Virus record (IMG/VR): IMGVR_UViG_3300030329_006064
Coordinates: 1 to 36,617 of that record
Length of the DNA stretch: 36,617 bases
Source: a virus
Strand: one strand, 5' to 3'
This document shows positions 18,018 through 30,600 of the stretch, piece after piece. The stretch's first letter is position 1. Every line of letters starts with the position of its first letter. A program made the position numbers and the translations under genes. Below the pieces are notes generated by a model. It worked only from the letters and a program-made list of their open reading frames with translations, had not been told where the DNA came from and searched no databases.

Positions 18018-18629
18018 ATGAACAACCTAGTAAAAATAAGGTTACACGGTCTTTTGGGAAAAAAGATTGGACGAGAATTTAACCTCGCGGTAAACAGCGT
18101 AGCTGAAGCTATAAGGGCTATAGACGTCTTAACAGGTAACGCGTGGCAAAGATTACTTACTACCCACGCACGAAATAATTTAAACCTAGATATTGTAATA
18201 AATGGAAAAAAAATGAAAGTACCTCCTGCCCTTAGGAATATAAAAAATACCGACCCTGTAAATGAAAAAATGATACACAAAGTCAAAAATTCAGAACTTT
18301 ACATAAAAAATAATGATCTAAAAACTATAGACATTACTCCCGCTATAGAAGGATCAGCTGAACTTGTCGCAATGATCATAGTGGCCATAGTGGTTGCTGT
18401 TATAACTTACATGTTAATGAAACCCCCCAAGTTCGAAGATTTTAGAGCATTTGATGAAGCACCACAAAAATCACGACAATCTTATTTATTTGGAGGGCCC
18501 CAGAACACGGTTAACGAAGGTGGTCCTGTACCACTGGGATACGGCAGGTTAGTAGTGGGTTCACAAACTATAGCACAAGTATATAGCATAGGGTACAAAG
18601 ATGCTGGGGATTCAACAGTTACTGAATAG
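18018..18629 (+). CDS. I: Tail assembly protein I-like (lambda gpI family)
   Basis: 203 residues. The N-terminal 100 residues resemble the beta-grasp domain of gpI (VKIRLHGLLGKKIGREF, then SVAEAIRAI, then VINGKKM). Residues about 115-134 are strongly hydrophobic (ELVAMIIVAIVVAVITYMLM), corresponding to the hydrophobic segment found in gpI family proteins. After this, SYLFGGPQNTVNEGGPVPLG and YGRLVVGSQ is a signature of the family C-terminus. Lambda gpI is required for tail tip formation but may not stay in the finished virion. It starts 1 nt after the gpK stop and ends 8 nt before the gpJ start, in the usual K-I-J order. Confidence 0.92.
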   Translation: MNNLVKIRLHGLLGKKIGREFNLAVNSVAEAIRAIDVLTGNAWQRLLTTHARNNLNLDIVINGKKMKVPPALRNIKNTDPVNEKMIHKVKNSELYIKNNDLKTIDITPAIEGSAELVAMIIVAIVVAVITYMLMKPPKFEDFRAFDEAPQKSRQSYLFGGPQNTVNEGGPVPLGYGRLVVGSQTIAQVYSIGYKDAGDSTVTE

Positions 18630-18637
18630 GAAAAATA

Positions 18638-21600
18638 ATGCCTACAACCGAAGGAATTTACATTGCAGGAAAAAAGGCGTACTCGGTAACTAATATCGAG
18701 ACCCTAGACTTGCTATGTGAAGGCCCCATTGACGGTATCGTTTCGGGAGATTATTCTGTCGTAGGTACTCTTGGCAATACAGGGTGGGACTCGGTTACGT
18801 TTCAACCTTATAAGAGTCCCCTTCGATCTATCTTCCTTAATGAAACCCCCATAATGGATGAAGAAGGAAAACTTAACTTCCAACAAATAAAAGTAGATAT
18901 CAGTAATGGCGGTCCTAATGGATTTTTGGGGTCGGATGAAAATTTATTTACTGATGGAGACATGCAATATACGGGTGACACTTCATATTGGGACGACTCT
19001 TCTTCGGGACAATACATGGGAGAGGCAAGAGGTCAGGTGGGGGACACACGGGCTAATATGGAGAAAGTTAAAAACCTCCAATTAGTTACTCCTAATTTCA
19101 AATCCCCTGAAGTAATAAATCCATGGAGCATTCATCCTTCTACTGATGGCTACCGATATTCAAATACCAGTATGTCTTTTGGGCCACCCACTGTTGGAAG
19201 TAGTTGGGGATTTTCCGTTCAGAACAGGGACGATTTAAAAAATGCAAATAAAAACACCGAAAATTTTTATGATTTTGGAAGAGGAAACTTTACTGTAGAA
19301 TTTTGGGTTTGGCATAACCCCGACCACTGGGGAACAGATCAAACTTATTTCTCAAAAGGAGATAAATCTAAAGCAAATGGTTTTTCATTGGGTATTAATA
19401 GCGATGGATATATTAAGTTCCAATCTATAAATATAATATACCATAAGGGGGATTTTAATAATGCAAAAGTTACCCCCGCAACATGGCACCACGTAGCGTT
19501 ACAGTTCCATTCTGCTGACACCCCCGGACAAATATCCCTTTATCTTGACGGGGCTCATAAAGGAACCCTAACCGTTTCCAAAGGTGGAACCCCAATGTCC
19601 ATTGAAAATGGCAATCCCCTTTTCTTTGGCAGAAATTCAAATGCTAATACAATTCATTTTCAGGGAAACATGGATGACGTACGAATATCCAATATCCTAA
19701 GGTACAGTAATAATTTTACCCCTGCAAAGACCACCTCTGATGTTAATACGATGTTGCTTTTGGATTGTGAAAAATGGGACATCCCACTTGAGGGAAATTG
19801 GCCCGTTACTCAGTTGGCCCCCGTAGACATATCGGTGGCTAGCTTGGCTTTTTCAATAAATGGAATACGGCCCATCGAAGCACAAACTTTCGTTCTACAG
19901 TCAGACCCCAGTAATGATGCTACAGAATTCTATGACACCAGCCGCATAAACGCTCGCATTAATAATAATAATAGTGGCGTTTTTCAGAATTCTGGAGTAA
20001 ACGACCCCTTTGGGGGAACACAGCCGTGTATTTATTTTAGCGGTGAATCTTCTCTTTATACAGATAATGTAAATCCCACTGCTCAAATCCCTTCATTTAA
20101 TGAGCCTAATCTTGCCCAAGATATTAATCCACCTTCAAAGGCATATGCTTTTAATGAATTTGAAGATTGGGAAATACAAACGTGGGTTTATCCCCTTAAT
20201 AAAGTAGGCACTATAAATTCAGGAATTGTACAAACTGTCGGAGCAAGTTACGTAGCCCCCACAGGAAGTTTCGTAGGAGGAGGACAAGCTACAGCTGCCG
20301 CTACTGTAGTTGGAAACGCTGTAACTGGGATAACTGTCGGAGAATTGGGGGGTATCACAGTTAACGCACCGGGTAAAGGGTACACTTCAGTGCCAACCAT
20401 TACTGTGGAAGGCGGAAAGTTAACAGAAGCAGCCGGTTCTACAGATGCCACTGCTACTGCTGCACTCGGAGTTGTAGTAACCTTAACCGCCGGTGGAAGC
20501 GGGTATACCTCAGTTCCCACGGTAAGCTTTAGCGGGGGAGGGGGTTCGTCAGCTGCTGCTACCGCTGTGGTGGTTGGAGGTGTAGTTACCGAAATAGTGG
20601 TTACCAACATGGGAACGGGTTATACCTCACCCCCCACTGTTTCAATTTCGGGAGGGGGAGGAACAGGGGCTACTGCCACTGCTGCTGTTGGGGTTGCGTC
20701 TATAACCCTAACTGACAACGGAGAAGGATATAACAGTATAGACCCGACTACCGGAAAAATATTAGTTCCTTCTATCACCATAAATGGAGGAGGCGGAAGT
20801 GGTGCATTAGCGACGGCTGTGAACGGAAGTACAGACGGTGGATTTGGTTATACCTCTGCTCCAACCGTAGTAATAACGGACAGCACTGGTTCGGGCGCTA
20901 CTGCCACGGCGAATTTTGCTGGTATCATAGAGGGTACTACGATTACAAATGGAGGCTCGGGTTATACGAGTGCCCCGGGTATCACCTTTAGCGGGGGTGG
21001 TGGTTCTGGTGCCGCTGCAACAGCTACTATTTCAGAGGGTGTTGTTGTAGACATAACGGTAACCGACAAAGGTTCAGGTTATACTTCGGCCCCAACAATT
21101 ACTTTTTCGGGTGGAGGCGGAAGTTCAGCTGCTGCCACCGCAATTTTGTCAGGGATTATAAAAAGCATAACGGTAACTGCAGGAGGCTCTAGCTATTCAT
21201 CTACTCCTATAATAAGTTTTTATGGTGGCGGGGGAAGTGCGACAGCAACGTTTACGCTGTCAGGGGGCACCATCACTGCCGCCAGCATCACAGATGGCGG
21301 CAAATATAAATCAGTTCCCCGCATGATAATTTCTGATGGGGTGGGTACAGGTGCTGATATTCTTGTAACATTGGATACCCTGTCGCTTACTAACGCAATT
21401 GCATCCTTTGGAAATACAGCGGGCAATAATACCCAATGGACCTTATATCAAGATGGCCTTAGTAAAGTGGTCTTTGAGTGGAAAACTCTTTCTCTTTCGA
21501 CGGCCCTCTCTTTACAGGGAGCTCTTTATCCCAATCAATGGAATTATATAAATGTAACTCACAAAAAGGATGGAACTTATAAATTATTTATAAATGGCAC

Positions 21601-24600
21601 ACAAGTAGACAGCCTACAAACAGGGCCGTCAAAGATGCCCGAAAGAAGCCTAGCTTTTTCAAACAAAAACTGGGTACGTGCATGGTCACCACAGCTATTA
21701 TATAAAGGGACTGCTGATTTTACTGCAGAATGTTGGTTTTATGCTAATGATTTTAGTGCCACAGCCCCATCTTTGTTTGGCAATTTGGTAAGTGCCAGCG
21801 AAGGATGGGCCCTTAGTACTTATAAGGGGGAGGGAGATAACTGGTATCTACAATTATATACAGGAGCAGCTGCAAGCACCACGCAAGCTACCACCACCCC
21901 GCTAGGCAAGAGGGCGTGGTATTTTGTAGCCGTTGTGCGTGATGGAAGTACGTGGACAGTTTACTTAAATGGAAAATCAGAACTCACTCACACCGAAAGT
22001 GGTGACACTAGTAATAATTGGTTTTACATGGGGGATAGGTATTCTGCTAGCAGTACTACCACAACTACGTGGGAGGGTTATTTATTTGATGTCCGCGTAA
22101 GTAATACTGCACGCTATAGCGATAATTTTGATATTCCTATAACCAAACTTGCAAATGATAGCAATACTCAGTTTCTTCTTTCACCACTGTCAACTCATAC
22201 ATCTACCCTCCAAGACGAAGCTACGATTACCCAAAGAAGTATACATTTTGATGGCAAAAATGATTACTTATCTATAACAAGTGACGATTTTAAATTTGGT
22301 ACTGGAGATTTTACGATAGAAGCATGGATACAATCTAATGGTAATAAAGCACCGAATTTTCGCCCAATATTTGATTTAAATTCGGATGATACCGGAACAG
22401 TTTCTCTAACAGCCGAAATTAGTGCTAATAAATATCTTTCAGACGGAAGCAAGCAAGGTTATAAATCTCGTTTTTACCTTTTTGATCAAAATAATGCTGC
22501 CACCACAACTTCTGGATATACATCGTGGGAATTTTCGACAAATAGTTGGTATCACATTGCAGTTACAAGATCATCTGGCAATCTTGTACTGTGGGTTAAT
22601 GGTGTATCCCAAGTGTCCCTCACGTCTGTCAGTGATATAACCGAGGGGGTTTTACATTTCGGGCACCAAGTTACTCAGAACCCCACTTATTACTGGTGGG
22701 GTGAGGTAGCTAACCTAAGGGTAAGCAATACCGCTCGTTATACCACTGCCTTTGATCCTCCCATAGGGCCCTTTACTAGCGATAGCAACACAAAGTTACT
22801 CATTCAACCCACCGAAACCTCGACAAATTATACAGACGAAAGTAGTGCTGAGCAAACTATCACTTCCACACAAGATGCGGGATTAAGGTTTTCCCCACAA
22901 ACTCTATGGTTTAACTATAGTAATACAGCGCACAGTACAGAATTGCCCGGGGTAATAACAATAGCAGATGGTGATAGCAATACTAATTTTTTAAGCTTGG
23001 GGCAATACAACACTCGATATGCCCCATCAGATTATAAAGGGTATATATATAATTTTAGAATTTTACAAAATTTCCAAGCCTCTTCTAATCAGGAAACTCA
23101 AACGTTTATCCATGATACTTTTATAGATAATAGTCCTTATGCAAATCCAATATCAAATGTTGATGGCGTTTTTCACCTCAATGCACCCGCCAGACTTGGG
23201 GCAAGCTCTATAGCTTTTACTGGGCCCGAAGGCACATCTAATCGTGGACCATATTTAGAACTTAGGGCTGATACCCCTGAGACTGATTTTTCGTTGGGCA
23301 ACATACGCGGAAATGAGAACAAAAAAGGATTTACAATTGAATCATGGGTATACTATCCTGAAAATTTACTTTCCCTAGACGAAAGTGAATCGAAGGGGGC
23401 TAAGATCACTTTGGCTAGTAGTTATCCTATTAAAAATTCTGATGTAGTTAAATACGGAAGCTCTTCAATATATTTTCACGGGAATACAAATAGCTACATG
23501 AATGTAAGCGCTGAAGCTGGAAATAACAACATTTATAATCTTGCAGGAAGCTCACAGCAAGGATGTTGTTTTACATACGAAGCATGGATATACCCCAATG
23601 GTGGCCAGCCTGATAATGGATTAGGCTCACTATGTTCGAGAGGCAATGCTAATGGCTGTAACGCTTTTAATCTCATGCTGCGTTATAATAATCATTTAAA
23701 TTTTTCTACCTGTAATGATGATTTAGTTACGCCGACTGGCTCATTGCCACTCAATCAGTGGTCCCATATTGCTTGTGTAGCCAATGGTAAAACTGTTTAT
23801 TTGTATATAAACGGCGTTCTTAAAGGCAGCAAAACCTTTAGTAGCTGGACTAATACGGGTAGTCAACACTTTACAATTGGTCGAGCCCAGTGGCACAGTG
23901 GTTACCAGTATAAGGGGTGGATGGACAACATAAGAATGTCCAATGTGGTTCGGTATAGTTCAAATTTTACCCCTACCCGAGTTGAAGCAGATGGGAATAC
24001 ATTATTTTTAATAGATTTTGACAAATGGGTTAACTTATATGGTTACCCATCTCCAGTGGACACCTCCAAAGACGAAGTAATGGCTCTTAATCGTAGAAAT
24101 GGATTTATTTTTGGAGGCAACACCAACGAAACGACGCCTACAAACAAAGTAAATCTACCCTCTTATCACTTTTCGACTTCAAATCTTATGAAGCCATGGT
24201 TTGCATACGGGGACGGAAAAGATAGTTGGCCCATATCTCTGTATACAGACCAAACTCTCTCTGTGGGGAAGTGGCACCACGTTGCAGTATCACGAAGTGA
24301 TCCCACTGAATTACTTATTCATCCCGAGGGGGATTTCTGGGGCACTTTTGAAGACAGTGGCCCCAGCAAAAGAGAGCTTTCAACGGCTTCCTCCACCCTC
24401 CAACAAACTTATAGAGATTTTGCAGTAGGTAACCCATTTTATTTAACGTCCGCTTCAAGTTCGGCTTCTTCCATCGAATTTGCCGGTACTTCCAGCAATG
24501 ATAGACTAAAAGTTGGCGCGGTAACAGACTTGTGGTCTCCCACAGATTCCAATTGGTGTTATGAAACATGGTTCAAAAGACAAAATAGTGGCAACCTGAC

Positions 24601-27600
24601 ACAAGGGACGGCGGATGCTTATATTTTCGAAACTCCACAATCTGCTAGCTCAGAATACATAAACATGAGAGTAACCCAAACGGGTTCTGTAAAATGTTAT
24701 GCTGCGTGGGGTACTGATAATAATGGAGACCAAGAAGCCGACGTAAACGTTAATGATGGACAGTGGCACCATATCGCATTCACCTGTGATATAACCCCAC
24801 CAGCCACGCTACGGATTTTTGTGGATGGCGTCGTTAAGTCAGCCGTCAGTAATGGGGTGGGTGGAAAAGCCGTAGGTAGTTTCGGCGCATTTACGGCTCA
24901 AAACATGTATATAGGGGCGGCTAATACTGGGAGCTCTGGTTACTTAGGCGGAACTGTAAGTTCTAATGTAAAGGGGTATCTTAATAACTTTAGAATTTCT
25001 TTTGGACAAAGTAGATATATTTCAGATTTTACCCCGCCAGCATTTAGACTCGTTAGTGATTCGTCAACCAAGCTACTGCTACAATCAAATACAGTAGCTG
25101 ACGGAAACACCTCTTTCTCAGACTCAAGTAGTAATGCTTTTACAATAACCAAATATGGAAATACTCACCACAGCACGGATGTAGCCGCCCCTTATGATCT
25201 AGGGTCTTCCATAAACTTTTATGGTTATCAAAAACTTTTGGTAGCCCCCAGTGCAGACCTTAATAGGGGAACAGGAAACTTTACTATTGAGGGGTGGGTA
25301 TATCTTAACAGTGGTTCAGACAGGGTGGATTTGTGGTCAAGAGAAGGGAACAAAAAAGAGAGAGACTATTTCAATGTAAGCGCATCTTCGAGCGGGATAA
25401 CCTGCAAAAATAATGGGGAAGGTAATGCATGGAATTATTCAGGTTATGGAGCTACTGCTCTAACCATAGCTGCATGGCACCATGTTGCAGTCGTACGAAA
25501 TGCTGGAAGTTTAAAGTTTTTTGTTAATGGAACGGAAGTAACAGACGGGACCGCTCACACAGCTATAAGCAGTAGCTCAGCGATGGGGAACTTTCCCGAC
25601 GCTCCAAGTATAGGGTATTGTGTTGATGGTTATTCAAAAGGTAGACTAAGCGAGTTGCGCTATAGTGACTCTGCACGGTATGCTTCGAACTTTACTGTTA
25701 CCACTGTGCCTTTTGAATCTGATCCTAATGCCCTTTTGCTTTTACACACTGATCCTGTAGAAGTATGGAGTGACAATTCGAATATCACACCACCCCAATC
25801 AACCCCATCCTATGGAAACCTTCCTATTTCAACTGACATTAAAAGGATTGGAACAGGTTCACTGCGCCTAGATGGAGCTAAAGAAAAAAGTTTTTCTGTA
25901 AATGACAATGGATCATTTGATTTTGGTTCAAGTAATTTTACCCTAGAAGGGTGGTATAATTTTAAGGACACCGGAAAGGCGCTTGCTTTATATGAACAAA
26001 CAGGTTTAGAGGTACCCATGGTGTTTGATTCTCCCGATAAAAGTTCGTGGTGGGGAAATGCTTTTGTAACAGTTACGGGTGGGTCAGATTTTAAATGGAC
26101 TGCAAGTGATACATGGACAATTGAATTTTGGGCTAAATTTAGTGATATTACAAATACCACTGAACAATATCTATATTCAATGGTTACAGAAAATGCTGTA
26201 GATTCCAAATCAAGACCGGCGTCTCTATATTTTTATCTTTCGTATTATTATTCTAGTGGGGTAGGTTATTTGAAATTAAGAACTGATAATGCCGCAGGAA
26301 CAACAACTGGTGCATGGCTTCCTACAAAAGATACATGGCATCATATTGCGGTTAACTCTGACGGCACGAATACCACGGTTTATGCAGATGGGTCTGTAAT
26401 CCTAGACGTCCCCCAAACAGCCGCAGGAGATACAGCTAACCCCTTGGTGTTGGGAAGCTATTATGCAATAGACGGCAATCCAAGCGCTGAATTTATACCC
26501 TCTAATGGTTTTTCGGGTTCCATGTATGGCGTGAGGGTAAGTGATAATTCAAGATATACATCTAGTTCAACTGCGCGAAGTATTGCCCTGAACGGTTCAA
26601 CTCAGTATCTTAGTGTTGCTGACAGTACCGATTGGGATTTGGGTAGCAGTAATTTTACTATTGAAGCATGGTTTAAAACCACCAAAAACGGTGGTTACCA
26701 AGCAATAGTATCAGGTCCTTATACAGGTGGCACACGAAATGGTTGGAATACTTACGACTTTAAAATACAACCGGATGGAAAAGGTAATTTTTATTGTGGT
26801 AACTCGGGATCGGACAGGGTTAACCTTCACAGTACCTCTTCACTGCTTGATGGCCAGTGGCATCACATGGCTGCAGTGCGAAATGGATCATGGTTTTCCT
26901 TGTATATAGATGGTAAACTGAATCATTCTATAGAGCACAATACTACTCTTGGAGACTTGGCCACAGGTCCGCTTATTATAGGCAGCACTTGGACCCTCAG
27001 TGACGGGTGGGCTTTTAACGGATATCTATATGGCGTAAGAATGTCTGACACAGCACGCTACACGGCTGATTTTACCCCAGCTTACACCTTTTCTAGCGAT
27101 GCTAACACCACGCTCCTCATTCAGCCTGTAAGCACGGACACTAATTTTCATGATGAAAGTAGTAGCGCACACGTTATAACCAACCACGGAACAGCAACGC
27201 GAGAGAAAAATTTACCTTCTTATTTTGCACCAGCAGGGTTGCCTCCTACAGCTAAATTTACAAATGATAGTAATACACTATTGCTTATCCAGCCCGAAAT
27301 ACAAGACAAGGGTTTGTATGATAAATCAAACGAAATAACAATAGGGGCAGGAATAACATCACTAGAAACACTACTCGTGGGCGGCGGCGGTGGTGGCGGC
27401 GGTGGTGCATGGGGCGGCGGCGGTGGTGGAGGAGGTGTTTTATATAATGCATCTTATCCTGTTACGGAAGGAGAAACCATAACAGCTTTAGTGGGTTATG
27501 GTGGAGAAGGCGGCAGTAACCACGCGCCATGTAGGGGGACAGCAGGATGTCCCGATGCGATGTCCCCTACGCGTGGACAAGATTCTATTTTTGGAGACAT

Positions 27601-30600
27601 GACAGCCGTTGGGGGTGGAGCGGGTAACCGCACCAAAGACCTTTCCCAAATTAATGCAGGGGTCCTTGACGGGGGTTCTGGCGGCGGCGGTGGTGGAAAT
27701 CCAAACCTAAAAGGTTTTGGTTTAACGTCCGGGGGAGCAACTTTACAAACTAATTCGGGTGGTGGTACCGGATATGGTAAAGCGGGTGGGGGCACACCGT
27801 TTCACTACGCAGGAAATAATTCTGGCGGCGGCGGTGGTGGTGGTGCAGCCGAAGCTGGCACAGATGGAAGTACCACCCAAGGTGGTAAGGGTGGAGATGG
27901 AAAAGCCTTTACTATAGCAGATGGTTCAACCTCTGTTTATTATGGCGGCGGTGGTGGTGGCAGTAGATTTAATGGTTCTCCCGGTAGCGGGGGGGCAGGG
28001 GGCGGTGGTGATGGTGCCCGTAAAACTTCGGGGTATGGTGGAGAAATTGGAACCAATGGTCTTGGTGGCGGCGGTGGCGCAGCTGCACGAATAGACATGG
28101 GGGGTAGAGGAGGTAGCGGTGTAATTATTTTATATGATGGAGCTACGCGATACACTTTCAATCGCGCCGTTAAAGGTTGGACCTATTCTCATTCTAGAGC
28201 CCAAAACGATGGAGGTCGTTTATACATAGAAGGCATGAGTCCATTTACTGATAAAATTTCATGGCTCTATAAAGATAACCAAATTAATTTTAAAGCATTA
28301 AGTAGTGCAAGCGATGTAGCTAATTACCACGCTGACTGGTCACCCAGTAAAAATAAATGGTATCACCTTTCTTTGGTGCGGGATAGCTCAGATGTTTATT
28401 TGTTCGTAGATGGTCGAAATGAATCATTAATAGAAAATACAGCCATTGCTACCCTACCCAGTTTAACCGGTGACGTAAACATTGGCTTCTCCAAGGGGGA
28501 AATGTCTTATTTTGACGGATATCTTGATGAACTTCGCATAAGTGACAGTGCGCGTTACACTGATGATGATAGGCATATTGACTTTGGAAAAGTGGGGGGA
28601 AGCACTGGCTATTTGTCTATACCCGACAGTGATGACTGGCCAAATGGAACTAGCGCATGGACAGTTGAATTTTCTGTTTATTTAAATACGGTAGCTGCTG
28701 CTGGCCTAATGGTACAACAAGAGTCTGCTTCTGGGGGTGGTGACAGTGCATGGGCTATCAGTCTAACATCAACCAATCAAGTCCAAGCTCACCTCAAAGG
28801 AGGAGGAAGTGGGGGAAATTGGGATTATACTACTACTGCTGGCTTCAGTTTAGATACTCACCGATGGTATCACATAGCAGTTGTAAGAACTGAAGATTTG
28901 TATTTAACTGTTTATGTTGATGGTTTACAGTATGCTCAACTCTCGGTTGGTTCATTTAGTATAAATAATAGCTCAGAACCCCTTCTAATTGGAACAACCT
29001 TCGGCTCACTTGCACAGTGGAATTACAACCTCGATGGGCATATGTATGACGTGCGAGTAAGCAATACGGCTCGCTATACACAAGACTTTGTGGCACCTAC
29101 GGCTAAATTTACAACCGACAGCAATACTAAGCTCCTTATCCAACCCGTGAAAAGTGATACCAGTTTCACAGATGAAAGTAGTAGTAGCCACACTATAAAC
29201 ATGGTTGGAACAGTGTCTCGTAGAAGTGGAATCCCCTATGTAGCCTTTACTCCATCTACCACTGCATTTGTTGAAGATTCCAACACTTTGCTACTAAAGC
29301 ACTTTGATGTACCTACCAATGAATGGGTTAACCATTCAATGCAGCGATTTGGGCGTTCCAGCATAAGCCAAAATCCTGCCGACATAAAGGGGGGGACAGG
29401 CTCTCTAGAACTAGGGAGCACAGCTTCTAATTATATAGAAATTCCAAAGTCTCGAAGTATTGGATTCCCTAAGGGGGAGACTTTCACGGTTGAAAGCTGG
29501 ATGAAAACCCTTAGTGACGAGAATAGTATTTATTTTAATGGTTCGACATCTTCTTATCTATCAGTAGAAGGAAATTACGGGGGCAGTGATGCCACTGTCC
29601 CCGGAGGAGGAAATTCATGGGGGCTCGCCGCATACCATGGCAGTGGTGGCACTAATACCCCCGGCGTCGGAACAACTGAGTTTTGGATTAAAATAGATAA
29701 TTTTGATGACTATAATAAAGCGCGTTACATTTTTCAGAACATACATCCCCAAAATGTATTTATGTGGTACATTTGGATAAACAAAACATCCATAGGAATT
29801 GACAACCTATCGAGATGTTGGGATTATTGTTGTGGTGACTCTGCATGGGGGGAGAACCCACCCGAAAGTGTCTCGAAGGGTTTTTATTATTATCGAACCT
29901 CACTCACTCACGGCATGGAAGAAGGAAAATGGCATCATGTTGCCCTCGTATCACAGGGTAGCACTCTAAAATATGTTTTTATTGATGGTGTAGAGACATC
30001 TTTCAGTACCCCGCGCGTTACCGGGGGCCAAAATACTCATATTGGTGGGACCCTGAGCTCAACACTTTATATTGGCAGAACCCTATGGCCTAATCCGTGT
30101 GACTATGGTAGCGTCCGGGGTGATCGCCCGAGCACGTCCACTTCGCTTGTCGAATACCCCGGTTTTAAAGGTTATCTCGGGGGAATAAGAATGTCCAACA
30201 ATGCACGCTACACAACAGCTTTTACCCCCTCTACAAGTAAATTTACAAACGATACTAATACTATATTCCTTTTACAACCCAATATAGACACTACTTCTTT
30301 TGACGACGGGAGCACTAATGATTTTCCTACAACTACTACAGGGGCCACAAAGGCGGATGCATCTCCACTAGCATCCCCGGCCACACACCAATGGATAATG
30401 GGAGCGTCAGACAATACCCATTTTGATATTTCATACAAATATAAGTATGGAACACCAAACATTAGTGGGTTTGTTGTTTACTTGGAAGGAAATGATTATA
30501 CTTGGAGTGGCATCGAACTTTCTCCGGGCCAATGGTATCACATTGCACTTGTAAGGATCGGTGCCAGATTGAATTTCTTTATAAATGGAATACAACAACC

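Noticed and set aside
20248-20610. Minus-strand open frame opposite the nine-unit array, and similar ones at 27496-27795 and 27940-28161
   Set aside because: Their Pro/Ala/Val-rich translations are reverse complements of Gly-rich repeats. They have no ribosome-binding site or recognisable domain.
20275-21375. CRISPR-like periodic repeat
   Set aside because: Repeats are degenerate at nucleotide level, keep the reading frame and encode a protein repeat with no spacers.
27380-28090. Collagen-like repeat
   Set aside because: The region lacks the G-x-y triplet register; it has long glycine runs and the opening and closing strands of the phage glycine-rich domain.
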